A stretch of 64,000 nt of DNA from VXNE01 sp963664635. Lineage in GTDB: Bacteria > Pseudomonadota > Gammaproteobacteria > Pseudomonadales > Azotimanducaceae. This document shows, in pieces, positions 10,171-19,008 of the stretch. Both the position numbers and the translations under genes were made by a program. The notes beneath the pieces are model-generated. The model saw nothing but the letters and a program-made list of their open reading frames with translations, ran no database searches and had not been told where the DNA came from. The stretch lies in the NCBI GenBank assembly GCA_963664635.1, contig OY761542.1, positions 1,054,001 through 1,118,000 on the forward strand, written 5' to 3'. Every line of letters begins with the position of its first letter. Position 1 is the first letter of the stretch.

Positions 10171-11738
10171 GCAGGAGCGCATCGCAGGGGGACTTGCTTT
10201 CTCCGGAAACGACATCGGCGACACGCAAGCCGATCGCAAGGGGCTTGCTCGTTACGAATCACCTCAACCTCATGTACATGCAGGCGGCCGGACTGGTCAT
10301 GCCGCCTTCGGGTTTCGGCGGCAAGTACTACGGAGACACTCTAGACCTCGTCTCCGGATGGATTCCCCTGTTCGTTCCGAGCCGCAGGAAGGCCGACCAG
10401 CCGCCACCGTCGGCCATTGAAGCCGCGACACGCGAGGCAGGGTATCTGAGGCCCGTGATCGTGGAGCTGGACCTCGAAGGCATGCGCGGGCCGGCGCGGG
10501 TTTTGGGTGAGGGGGGTTGGACGGAAATGCGGCTGGAGACAGGCGTCGGACCCCAAGACCGGCTCGTACTATTGCCGGCGCCGCTTCCCGCGAGCCGGAT
10601 AGAGCGCATCCTGTTTCGGTCTGCCACAGAGCGTAACGACACCTTGGCCGAAGCCGAGGAGCGCCGCAATGTGCGACTATCGCGCGCTCTGTGCAGCGTG
10701 GGCAGAACGGTCTTTTCCGGTTCAACCCGGGACGTTTGGCCCCCACGGATCGACCCTATCGAGGAACGTGCGGTAAAAGGGCTGGATGCGGCGCAAGCTG
10801 CGGGCGGCATCCTGGCCACGCTTCAAGACCTGGCAAACAGTGGGGAAGCTGCGCTTCGTGCGTGTCGGGCGGCATTCGACAGGAACTCGGAGCCTCCCGA
10901 TGATCGGATTCTCCGGCCACTTCCCGAATGGCTTGCTGGCAACGCACCCAGCCAACGGGAAGCTGTGGGAGAAGCACAGCGAGAATTCTGGCGCGTTGTG
11001 GATCGTCTCGTGATGGCTTGGTCGCGACCGGGCGGAATGACGCCACTGGATGCCCTGACCGACTATTTGGCCGAGGCAGCCGAGGAGGTGGTCGGTGACC
11101 GCACGGCCCGCGTAACCAGTTTGGGCGATACGCTGCGGGAGTTGGGCGGAGGCATGCGAACCGGTCGCGTCAGCGACATCCTGCACGAGTACGAGCGGCC
11201 TATGGCGCGCGCCATGATCCTTTTCGTCTTGCGTGATCGTTACACCGAGCTGGCGGATGTCTTCGAGCAGTATCGCGAGCAGCTCTCGGAAACCGACAGG
11301 CTGGCTGCAGCGATTCTGTTCGGGGCTCGCGAGGGCTGGCTCGGGCTCCCCGTCGGCTTGCGCGGAACACCCGAGCTGGCGGCGGCGGTGACCCATCGTA
11401 TGGCTGTCCGGGCGCATTGTGTGGACAACTCCGGGTTCGATCTCGGGGAAGCGCCGCCGCGCGTGATCCCGCTTCGGGAACTGCTTGGCGATGCCGACAA
11501 GCACCAAGAGGCCGCGTTGCTGCTTGCTAGGCGGATGGATTGGCCCTGCATCCGATCACGTATCGCGTTGCGAAGGGGCGAGTACCGGTTGGCGGTCGAT
11601 CGAGGCGCTGCCACCATTGATTTCGACGGCGAAGCGCCGGTTGTCACGTGGGTCGATCACGACGAACTGCTTGCACGGCTGGCGAGTGAGCAGATCGGCC
11701 CGACCGTCGAGGAGGAGGTCCGTCAGCGGGCGAGGTGA
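10167..11738 (+). CDS. Unrecognised 523-aa protein, last gene of the DISARM-like operon
   Basis: I do not recognise this family. The start ATG 10167 overlaps the stop of the UvrD-like helicase by 4 nt, so it is a true operon member. The N-terminal 100 residues include NHLNLMYMQAAGLVMPP and YYGDTLDLVSGWIPLFVP. A middle section of about 250 residues is helix-rich and charged, and the C-terminal end has beta-rich segments (YRLAVDRGAATIDF, VVTWVDHDELL). I see no Walker A, HxK PLD motif, methylase DPPY/NPPY motif, zinc cluster or membrane segment. It may be an effector or an adaptor; both are guesses based only on position. Confidence 0.75.
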   Translation: MSRSASQGDLLSPETTSATRKPIARGLLVTNHLNLMYMQAAGLVMPPSGFGGKYYGDTLDLVSGWIPLFVPSRRKADQPPPSAIEAATREAGYLRPVIVELDLEGMRGPARVLGEGGWTEMRLETGVGPQDRLVLLPAPLPASRIERILFRSATERNDTLAEAEERRNVRLSRALCSVGRTVFSGSTRDVWPPRIDPIEERAVKGLDAAQAAGGILATLQDLANSGEAALRACRAAFDRNSEPPDDRILRPLPEWLAGNAPSQREAVGEAQREFWRVVDRLVMAWSRPGGMTPLDALTDYLAEAAEEVVGDRTARVTSLGDTLRELGGGMRTGRVSDILHEYERPMARAMILFVLRDRYTELADVFEQYREQLSETDRLAAAILFGAREGWLGLPVGLRGTPELAAAVTHRMAVRAHCVDNSGFDLGEAPPRVIPLRELLGDADKHQEAALLLARRMDWPCIRSRIALRRGEYRLAVDRGAATIDFDGEAPVVTWVDHDELLARLASEQIGPTVEEEVRQRAR

Positions 11739-11883
11739 ACTGGGCCGGTCGCGGCGCGACTCGCGCATAAGAAGAACGCTGTGATCAAAAGACAACCTCG
11801 CCATTCAATACGGGCTCGACGACGCAACCCACGGATTGGCGACATGCAACGGGACCGAGTCTCGACGGGGGAACTGCGAGAGG

Positions 11884-12342
11884 CTAAGTGGTCAGTGCCG
11901 CCTGGATGACAAAGAACTGCTCGATGACTGCAGTGACGTCGATGCGTTGTGGGAGCAGTGTGCCGTGGGCGATCTGGTTGCGGATGTTGTAGTGCTGCAT
12001 GGCCAAGGCGTATTCCCGTCCTTCGGTATCCGGGTCGAGGACCAAGGCGGCACGATCCTCGAAGCGAAGACCGGATAGGCGACGGTCTTGGGGATTGTAA
12101 AGAGACCAGGATCGTCGCTGCCGCCAGTCACGGTGACTTCGTCCCTTGTCGATGGCGCGCCGACATGCGTCGTCGATGGCGCTCTCGAGCTGTCCCCAAG
12201 CGAGAACGAAGTACGCTTGGTCGTTGATGCGAAGCTTCTGTTGGATGGTGTCGCCGGGCGAGCGGGACGCGGGGTCGCGAAGGCTATCGAGGAAGTTGTC
12301 GACCTCGGCGTACAAGGCCGCGATCGCGGGGAGATCCTTCAC
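11884..12342 (-). CDS. HEPN-like small protein (putative RNase)
   Basis: This 152-aa helical protein ends in NIRNQIAHG near residue 120. That matches the RNxxxH motif of HEPN domains, whose members are often metal-independent RNases in toxin-antitoxin and anti-phage systems. The start is GTG 12342, overlapping the stop of the upstream gene (GTGA), so the two form a coupled pair. It is convergent with the DISARM-like operon. There is no nucleotidyltransferase (MNT) partner, so it is not a classic HEPN-MNT pair. RNase activity is inferred from the motif only. Confidence 0.65.
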   Translation of the reverse strand: MKDLPAIAALYAEVDNFLDSLRDPASRSPGDTIQQKLRINDQAYFVLAWGQLESAIDDACRRAIDKGRSHRDWRQRRSWSLYNPQDRRLSGLRFEDRAALVLDPDTEGREYALAMQHYNIRNQIAHGTLLPQRIDVTAVIEQFFVIQAALTT

Positions 12343-12773
12343 AGAAGGATGCGGTTAAGCCAATCTGGGGTAAACGACTCCCTGTTCCACCTGTCCTCTA
12401 CAGAACAAACGCGCCAATCGGGGCATGTGAAGCTGTCGGCGAGATCGAGTACGAGATAGCGTTGCCCGTTCGCGGTGAGATCCAGCCTTCCGTTGGCACC
12501 GACTACCCATAGCCCGTGTGGCGTTAGGGTGGCGGTAGCGCCCGACTCGTGTGCAAGCGCAAGGGACGGTACAGACGCCGGAGCGAGGTTGAACTTGCGC
12601 ATGAGTTCCTCATGCATCGTGACGGTGCCGGTTTCGGTCGACCATCCTTCGGGAAGCGCGGCGCTCAATTCGCCGTACAGCGAACTCACTCGGCGAATCC
12701 AGTCGTCCACTCGCTGCTGGACGTATGGGGCGTCAATGGACTCGCTGGTTACGTCATCAAGGACTGTCGTCAT
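12339..12773 (-). CDS. Unrecognised 144-aa protein paired with the HEPN protein
   Basis: I chose the ATG at 12773 because the longer frame upstream is low-complexity Arg/Pro-rich translation. The N-terminal half is helical (VQQRVDDWIRRVSSLYGEL); the C-terminal half looks like beta strands (HGLWVVGANGRLDL, YLVLDLADSF). The stop overlaps the HEPN start by 4 nt, so the two are made together. It could be an antitoxin or an accessory subunit. No function can be assigned. Confidence 0.6.
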   Translation of the reverse strand: MTTVLDDVTSESIDAPYVQQRVDDWIRRVSSLYGELSAALPEGWSTETGTVTMHEELMRKFNLAPASVPSLALAHESGATATLTPHGLWVVGANGRLDLTANGQRYLVLDLADSFTCPDWRVCSVEDRWNRESFTPDWLNRILL

Positions 12774-13905
12774 GTTTGGGCACACGGCCTGCGAGCTTAG
12801 GAGCGTACGTTGGAAGGCATCGCGACGCAAATGTGTGTGGCCGTGTGGGAATGTGGTGACCGTTTGTCCGTCTGGTCGCGGGGTCGGAGCCGCACGCCCG
12901 TGCGCCCTGTCACTACCCCGTTGTCGTAGGGCGAGGGAGCGGACATCGCGGACGGGAACCGTGCTGTCGAGCTGAGCGTTCCGTGGCGGACCACCGTGTC
13001 GACGATGCCCCGGCGGCGGCCGTGACGCTGGCGGCGCGGGGACTGGCCTCGTTCGGTACTTGGGTGGTGCGCTGGAAAACCAGAGCACTCTCGGTCGCGT
13101 TTGCGGCGGCGGATCCGGGCCGGATCGGGTTTCGGAGGGGCCGTTTCCGACAACGGACCGAGTGGCCACGGCCCGCGACCAAGCCGAAGATCGGGCGCTG
13201 CATGAGCAGGATCGGGCACGGCACAGCGGCGAGCCGGTCGGCCTGACGGGGGACAAGCGGTCGCCGATGAGTAAGAAATCTCTCGCATCCGAACCGATGC
13301 TTGTCGCTCGGTCGGCGCTGAGCGGAATCGCGGGTCACTACTCCGGTCATCCTCTTCGCACCTTGTTTCGTCCTTGCGGACGGCGCCGGCACTGCTCTCG
13401 CGCTGTTCCTTTGGTCAGTGGAACGTCTGTGACGCGTTGCGCGTCATCCCTATCGTTCAGCCGTCTGTCGCGAATCGAGGAGTCTCGCTGGGCTACCCTG
13501 CGGTCTGCCTGATTCGCGCTCCGGTCGTGTCAGCGGGGATCTTGCTGAGAAGGCTGCCTCTGGCGGCTGCGCCCGTTGGTTCGGCTGGGGTCCTGCCGAG
13601 GCCCACACGGTGGGCTCTTCCCGATGACTTGCATGGTGGGGAAGCCATGTCCGGGTCGCAGATCCCGGCGTCTGTTTGCCCAGATGGGCAACTGTTGGCG
13701 CGGGTCGTAGACGCCCCCGGACCGCGGGGCAAGCGGCGTTTACGGGTGTGCGTGGCGCGTGTTAGCGGCCAATTGTGAGCGAAAGGCGGCAAGGCGAGCC
13801 CGGACGCTGGGAACAGGCGTCCGCGAGGATCCTCTCCCAGCGTCCGGGCGAGCAGCGTACGATCGGGGTTGCCGGTGCGGAGCGCGTTCGACATGGGGTG
13901 CGTCC
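12774..13905. other. Gene-poor stretch upstream of the ankyrin remnant
   Basis: No convincing gene is seen on either strand. Open frames here are short or Arg/Pro/Ser-rich with no known motif. The stretch should contain the promoter of the HEPN module near 12774-12900, and it contains a strong 15-bp inverted repeat at 13798-13849. It may be decayed coding DNA. Confidence 0.5.
13798..13849. repeat. Perfect 15-bp inverted repeat with 22-bp spacer
   Basis: Arms are 13798-13812 (GCCCGGACGCTGGGA) and 13835-13849 (its exact reverse complement). The RNA would form a very stable hairpin on either strand. No T-run follows, so it is not a standard terminator. It could be a small RNA element, a mobile-element end pair or a protein-binding site. 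Confidence 0.55.
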
Positions 13906-14025
13906 CACGGCGGCCCGGAGCCAGGAACGGATGTCGACGGGATCGAGGACTTCTTCCTCGAAAAGGCCTCGAGCATCTGGTATTGGCACGATGGGAAGTG
14001 GCTCCAGCTAGCGGCGTCGGATTGA
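13906..14025 (+). pseudogene. C-terminal fragment of a decayed protein (possible immunity-type)
   Basis: The last 30 or so codons before a stop at 14025 read like real protein (DGIEDFFLEK, then WYWHDGKWLQLAASD), whereas the same frame further upstream does not. It ends 4 bp before the ankyrin frame. The YWHDGKWLQL tail vaguely recalls small SMI1-like immunity proteins, a weak resemblance. I read it as the remnant of a gene truncated at its 5' side. Confidence 0.3.
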
Positions 14026-14029
14026 GCTC

Positions 14030-14837
14030 ATGCCGTTCCCGCCTGATCACCGGGGACGCATGTCCAGTCGATCGCTGAGGACGCAATTCGTGGAAGCGGC
14101 GCGCGCAAACGAGCCGCCAGTGGTATGCGCCCTGGCCCGGTCGGGTGTCGACATCGATGCGGTGCTGTTCGACGCGGCGCTGCACGGCGAAGCCGAAGCC
14201 ATCCCGGTCTTGTTCGAGTGCGGCGCCGACCCGAATGCGGCAGGCCGCCACGGCAGTGTGCCGCTGTACGCAGCCGCGGCGCTGCGAGGCCGCAGGCGCG
14301 TGAAGGTCGACGCGATTCGACGCCTGCTGGGCGCGGGCGCCGATCCGAACGTATCCGGCAATGGGCTCGAACCGATTCTCCATAGCGTCGTCAAGAGCGT
14401 CGGCCGGGGGGTACGCGCCGAGTCTGGTGGAACACATCGGCGTTCTGCTGGAAGGTGGTGCCGATCCGGACGCACGCGGCCACAACGGGACCACAGCGCT
14501 GCACGCGGTGGTGTCGGCTCATCTGGTCGACCGGGCCGAAGAGCCGGATCCCTCGCCGTACGCGGCGGCCATCGCCGCGCTGTTGGCCGGTGGCGCGTCG
14601 GTGACCGCGCGGGACACGTTCGGGAGAACGCCGCTCGAATGCAAGCGGGGTCCATGGCCAGGCCGATCCCGCAGTTCTTGCCGCACTACGCGGGAGCATC
14701 AACGATCGTCTGCGCGCCGCGCACAGGGTCACGCGTCGACGGTGAACGCCTCGACGATCCTTGACGCGGCCGGTGCGGCCGGAGAACTGAACCTCAGGAT
14801 CCCCGGATGGCGATGTAGCCGGCCCAGTCGTCCATGA
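14030..14837 (+). pseudogene. Ankyrin-repeat protein, frameshifted at a G6 run
   Basis: Ankyrin repeats are clear in two frames. The first frame (from 14030) has IPVLFECGADPNAAGRHGS and IRRLLGAGADPNVSG. The second (to 14837) has IGVLLEGGADPDARGHNGTT and IAALLAGGASVTARDTFG. The switch falls at six G bases, 14406-14411. Removing one G joins SVVKSVGRG directly to YAPSLVEHIG. The C-terminal 50 residues of the second frame are Arg/Ser-rich and overlap the integrase remnant, so the true end is probably earlier. An intact version would be a cytosolic ankyrin protein of about 250 aa. Homopolymer error or real decay cannot be told apart here. Confidence 0.6.
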
Positions 14838-15971
14838 GGGCGCGCCGTTTCTCGAACAGGTCGCTACGCCGGTAGGCGGCCTCCACCCGGTCGCTGTTGA
14901 CGTGCGCCAGCGCAGCTCGCAGATCTCGCGGGGGTAGTCGGTGCATTCGGCGGCCCGGTCCCGGAAGCTGGAGCGAAACCCGTGCGGCACCGCGCCGATC
15001 TCCAGGTCGCGCAGAAGCGACGGCATCGTCGACTGGCTCGGCGTCCTCCCGGTCGGCGACGGGAACACGAGGCCGCGCTGATCGGCCAGCCGTCGCGCCT
15101 CGTCGAGGACTTCGAGCGCACGGGGCGCCAGCGAACGCGGTGCTCCCTGGCCGCCTTCATGCGCGCGGCGGGAATCGTCCAGACCGCCCCGGCGGTGTCG
15201 ATCTCCTCCCATCGGGTACCGCGGACCTCGCCGTTGCGGCAGGCGGTGAGCACGAGGAACTCGAACGCGAGCACGGTGCCGCGGTACGCCCGCGAGCGGC
15301 GCACCCGGCCAAGCGCCGCCCCGACCTCGCCGTGCGTCAGCGCGCGCTGGTGCTGTTGCGGGACGGCGTTCTTCGGCAGTGCGGCCGAGATGGCGTCGCC
15401 CGCCGGGTTGTCCTGCCGGTAGCCTTGCGCGACCACCCACTTCATCGCCGCGGCGATGCGCTACCGGACGCGCTTGGCTGTCACCCGCTTGGTGGACCAG
15501 ATGGGGAGCAGGACGGCCCATCACGTCGGCGGTGTCGATCTCGTCGACGGGCTTGTCGGTCAGGCGCGGCATCGCTTAGTCGCGCGGGCTCGCCCGCCAC
15601 TGCTGTTCGGACCGAGCGCGGTCCTTCCAGTTCTCCGCGTGAATCGCGATTACCGTCTCAAGCGCTTTCGCGAGGGTCGGAACGGTGGTCGATGTCTGGC
15701 GCGGATAGCGTCCTTCATCAATCGCACGGGCGTTCTTGAGCGCGCGTTCGCGGGCCTTGGCCAGGGTGACCACCGGATAGCGGCCGAGGCCGATGGTGGT
15801 GCGCCTGCCGCCGATGCGCACGCTCTGGCCCCACGACTTGCAGAGGCCGCGGCGGGACGAGGGCTGCACGAGCAGGGTCAGGCCGAGACCGCCGCGCCCG
15901 TCGCCGTAGCGCCCGGGGACGTTGACGGTTCTGACGAAGGTGGCGGTCAGCATGGTGGGTCGTTTCTTCAT
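14794..15971 (-). pseudogene. Decayed P4-type tyrosine recombinase (integrase)
   Basis: The pieces of a roughly 390-aa integrase lie in order in different frames. The N-terminal DUF4102-like part starts at ATG 15971 (AGGAG upstream; SVRIGGRRTTIGLGRYP), followed by LTDKPVDEIDTADVM, then WVVAQGYRQDNPAGDA, then the catalytic PHGFRSSFRDRAAE (HxxR). The tail is AAYRRSDLFEKRR with the nucleophile Tyr, ending DDWAGYIAIRGS at 14794. I count two in-frame stops (TAA 15576-15578; TAG at 15461-15463, where Gln would be expected) and at least three frameshifts (about 15510, 15140 and 14910). The enzyme cannot be made, so the island can no longer move by itself. Confidence 0.85.
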
Positions 15972-16331
15972 GTTTCGGTACTCCTGTCACGACGTAATTT
16001 TGCGTCGATGCAGTGTGCCGAAATGAGACGAGGATCGTAAAAAATTTCATGTGTATCAAACGGTTAAAAGAACCTTGGGACATGTCCTGAAACGTCCAAA
16101 ACCCAAGCTTCGGTTTCCCCGCGACAACTGTACCGCGTATCGGACGGAGCCGTGCTCGTGCGGCCGGACGGCCGCGTGGCCTGGCGGTCGGGGCGAGCGG
16201 TGGACGACTCGTGCGCGGCTTTGCAGGCTGCGCCGGACCGGGTGACCGGGTCCTGTTCGTGGAGACGCAAGGCGCGACCTGATAGGGTGCCGGTTTTTTC
16301 GACAGTCCCGCGAAGGGCGGAGAGATCACCG
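15972..16331. other. Intergenic region between integrase remnant and GST gene
   Basis: No gene is seen. An AT-rich patch near 16025-16070 probably held the integrase promoter. I found no tRNA or obvious att repeat here by eye. GC content and base use change to that of the chromosome-like region after this point. Confidence 0.4.
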
Positions 16332-16967
16332 ATGAAGCTTTATGACAGCAAGATGGCCCCGAACCCGCGCCGGGTGCGCATCTTTATGGCGGAGAAGGGC
16401 GTGACCTGCGAGAACCAGCAGGTCGATATCATGGGCGGCGAGAACCTGGGCGAGGAGTTCCTGGCCATGAGCCCCCGCGGCCTGCTGCCGACGCTGGTCC
16501 TGGACGACGGCACCGTGATCGACGAGTCGGTGGCCATCTGCCGCTATCTCGAGGAGACGCACCCGGAGCCGGCGCTGCTCGGCAGCGACCCCGTGAGCAA
16601 GGCGCACGTCGAGGCGCGCCAGCGGCACATGGAGTTCGACGGCATGCTCGCGGCCATGGAAGCGTTCCGCAACGCGTTCCCGGGCTTTCGCGAGCGCGGA
16701 CTGGGCGGTAACGTCGGCGCCGTCGAAGCGATCCCCGCACTCGCCGACCGCGGCAAGGCGAGCCTCGTGCGGTGGTACGAGAGCCTCGATGGCGACCTCG
16801 CGGACTCGCGCTACATCGCGGGCGACACCTTCTCGATCGCCGACATCACGGCGCTCTGCACGATCGACTTCGCCGGCGGCGCGGCCCGCGTCCCGGTGCC
16901 GGACGAGTGCACGAACCTGAAGCGCTGGTACGCGGAGGTGTCGGCGCGGCCGAGCGCGAGCGCCTGA
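16332..16967 (+). CDS. Glutathione S-transferase family protein
   Basis: A 211-aa cytosolic GST. The N-terminal thioredoxin-like domain has MKLYDSKMAPNPRRVRIF, the cis-Pro segment GLLPTLVLDDGTVIDES (residues 55-72) and the SNAIL-like ESVAICRYLEE. The all-helical C-terminal domain has SIADITALCTIDFAG. The start ATG 16332 follows a GGAGAG site; the longer upstream frame is not needed. Gene order gives no specific substrate; GSTs of this type act in detoxification or degradation. Confidence 0.88.
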   Translation: MKLYDSKMAPNPRRVRIFMAEKGVTCENQQVDIMGGENLGEEFLAMSPRGLLPTLVLDDGTVIDESVAICRYLEETHPEPALLGSDPVSKAHVEARQRHMEFDGMLAAMEAFRNAFPGFRERGLGGNVGAVEAIPALADRGKASLVRWYESLDGDLADSRYIAGDTFSIADITALCTIDFAGGAARVPVPDECTNLKRWYAEVSARPSASA

Positions 16968-17012
16968 CTCCGGCGCGCGGCCCGCGGCGCGGTAGCCGCG
17001 CGCGACCGTTCG

Positions 17013-17648
17013 ATGTACCGTACCGTCATGGACACTGCCGCGACCACCCAGCAGGCCGTGGACGCCATGGTGCGCAGTGCCGCTCCGCCCCAGGGAGCCT
17101 GGAGCGACAGCGACTACATGTGGCTTGCGGGTCACATGGCGCGGCACGTCGAGATGACCGACGGTCGCATCGAAGAGCCGCCCATGCCCACGGAAACACA
17201 TCAGCTTGTCCTGCAGTTTCTCTATCGTGCCTTCGCTGCGTGCGTGGAGCCCCTTGGCGGCATCGTGCTGTTCGCCGCATTTCCGTTGCGGATCCGCGAA
17301 GGAAAGTACCGCGAGCCGGACCTGCTGCTGCTCGTCGATGCGGCGGACCAGCGTCGTGCCGACACGCACTGGACCGGCGCGGACCTGGTGCTGGAAGTCG
17401 TCAGTCCCGACGATCCAGCGCGCGACTACGTCGTCAAGCGCGGCGACTACGCGGAAGCCGCGGTCCCGGAGTACTGGATCGTCGACCCGCGCACCGAGAC
17501 GGTGACGGTGCTCGTTCTGCGCGGCGATGCGTACATCGAGCAGGGTGCCTATGGCCCAGGGGAAACCGCCGACTCACCGCTCCTCACGGGCTTGCGCGTC
17601 GAGGTGGACGCGGTCTTCGAGTTCGCGCGGTCCGCCGGCCGCCGCTGA
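17013..17648 (+). CDS. Uma2 family (DUF820) restriction-endonuclease-fold protein
   Basis: About 211 aa. The PD-(D/E)XK-like core of the Uma2 family is present: YREPDLLLLVDA, DLVLEVVSPDDPARDYVVKRGDYAEAAVPEYW, then IVDPRTETVTV. The D, ExV and K positions of this family are visible. Cellular role is unknown; such genes are abundant in cyanobacteria and Planctomycetes and scattered elsewhere. The start could be ATG 17013 or ATG 17028; no strong ribosome site favours either. It converges with the DUF4143 ATPase. Confidence 0.8.
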   Translation: MYRTVMDTAATTQQAVDAMVRSAAPPQGAWSDSDYMWLAGHMARHVEMTDGRIEEPPMPTETHQLVLQFLYRAFAACVEPLGGIVLFAAFPLRIREGKYREPDLLLLVDAADQRRADTHWTGADLVLEVVSPDDPARDYVVKRGDYAEAAVPEYWIVDPRTETVTVLVLRGDAYIEQGAYGPGETADSPLLTGLRVEVDAVFEFARSAGRR

Positions 17649-17730
17649 TTCCGCGGGAGGGCACTGCGCGTGACCGGGGGCACCGGCGCACACAGTAGTT
17701 TCGCTGCTCCGCGACTCCTTGGCGAGGTCC

Positions 17731-18888
17731 CTACACGCATTCGCCATCCCAGAGCCGCTCGAGAAACACCCGCCACGGCAGGACGTCCACGGGCCCTACC
17801 CGCCGCGCGTGGGGCTCATCGCAGACGACGAGGGCGTTCTCGGGCTCGTGTTCTTCGACGAACGCCCGCAGGCCCTTCAGGTCCTCCGTGCGCACCCGCG
17901 CGCCCTTGACCTCGATGGCGGTCTCGCCGTTCCGCCCCAGGACGAAATCCACCTCAAGGCCCGACTTGGTACGCCAGTAGCGGATGGGGAAGTCCGCTTC
18001 CGCGTAGCTCCGATACGCGAGCACTTCCATCAGGACGAAGTGTTCGAGGGCGCGTCCGAAATCCGGTCCTCGAGCACGCTCGATGCGCCGTCCGGCCAAG
18101 TGGCCGGCGACGCCAACATCGAACAGGTAGAACTTGGGCGCCCGGGTGACAACAGCGCGGGAACGGCGTCGCGCAAACGGCTCGATCAGGTTCCCGAGCA
18201 GCGTGTCCTCGAGGATCTGGAAGTACTCCCGCACGGTCTTGGAGTCCACGCCGCAGTCGCGCGCCAGGCTCGAGAAGTTCAGCAGTTCCCCGTGGCTGAA
18301 CCCGAGCGCGTCGAAGAAGCGGGCGAAGGCGGCCACGTTGCGGGTCAGCCCCTCCGCGAACACTTCCTCGCGGAGATAGTCGTCGACGTACCCTGCCAGG
18401 GCGCGGCGGTATCGCGTCGTGTCGTAGTGCGCGGGTACGAGCCCCCGGTTCAGGGCCTGCATGAGATCGAAGTTCGGTACCTCGCGCCAGGTGAGCGGGT
18501 GCAGGTGGAATCGCCAGGCCCGGCCGCCGAGCAGGTTCGCGCCGCCGCGCTTGAGCTTGCGGGCGCTCGAGCCGCACAGGACGAACGACAGGCCCTCGGT
18601 CTCGATCAGGCGGTGGACCTCGTCGAGGATCGCCGGCGCCTTCTGTGCCTCGTCCACCAGGATGGGCAACTGCCGCTGTTCGCGCGGCAGCGCCATCACC
18701 TGCTCCGCAAACGTCCACGGGGCCCGCGTGAAGGCGACCAGTTTGCGGGTGTCGAGAAGATCGAAGCGCGCGGAAGCCTCGAACCGCGTCCCGAGTAGCG
18801 TGGACTTGCCGACCTTGCGCGGCCCCCACAGGAAAGCGGACTGGCCTGGGGGAAGATCCAGACGCAACGTGCGTTGGTAGAGACTCAT
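17731..18888 (-). CDS. AAA_14/DUF4143 ATPase
   Basis: A 385-aa ATPase with Walker A LWGPRKVGKSTLL (residues 20-32), Walker B LPILVDEAQKAP, and sensor-like FVLCGSSARKLKR. The DUF4143 region follows, ending in YWRTKSGLEVDFVLGRNGETAIEVKG, the C-terminal nuclease-like fold (D, ExK) of this family. Members are often found alone in bacterial and archaeal genomes and have no settled function. The start is ATG 18888. The 13-bp palindrome just upstream may be its operator. Confidence 0.82.
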   Translation of the reverse strand: MSLYQRTLRLDLPPGQSAFLWGPRKVGKSTLLGTRFEASARFDLLDTRKLVAFTRAPWTFAEQVMALPREQRQLPILVDEAQKAPAILDEVHRLIETEGLSFVLCGSSARKLKRGGANLLGGRAWRFHLHPLTWREVPNFDLMQALNRGLVPAHYDTTRYRRALAGYVDDYLREEVFAEGLTRNVAAFARFFDALGFSHGELLNFSSLARDCGVDSKTVREYFQILEDTLLGNLIEPFARRRSRAVVTRAPKFYLFDVGVAGHLAGRRIERARGPDFGRALEHFVLMEVLAYRSYAEADFPIRYWRTKSGLEVDFVLGRNGETAIEVKGARVRTEDLKGLRAFVEEHEPENALVVCDEPHARRVGPVDVLPWRVFLERLWDGECV

Positions 18889-18905
18889 TCGGACAGTATT
18901 CCGAA

Positions 18906-18918
18906 ATAGTTTAACTAT
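18906..18918. promoter_or_regulatory. AT-rich 13-bp palindrome upstream of the DUF4143 ATPase gene
   Basis: ATAGTTTAACTAT is a perfect palindrome around a central T, 17 bp before the ATPase start, in otherwise GC-rich DNA. It overlaps where the minus-strand promoter should be. An operator role is inference. Confidence 0.35.
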
Positions 18919-19008
18919 CTAGGATTCTACTCCGAATTGGATGGCATGCGGAGACCGGTGGCCCTTGACGGGACGAGCCTGCCGCTCCGGAGCGCGAGGC
19001 GTCGCGAG

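Noticed and set aside
12774..14029. Possible genes in the gene-poor stretch (for example a 134-aa frame at 13374-13778)
   Set aside because: Composition is Arg/Pro/Ser-rich and no motif or ribosome site supports them.
15972..16331. A tRNA or attachment site next to the dead integrase
   Set aside because: No cloverleaf or copy of the tRNA-Ser 3' end was found by eye.
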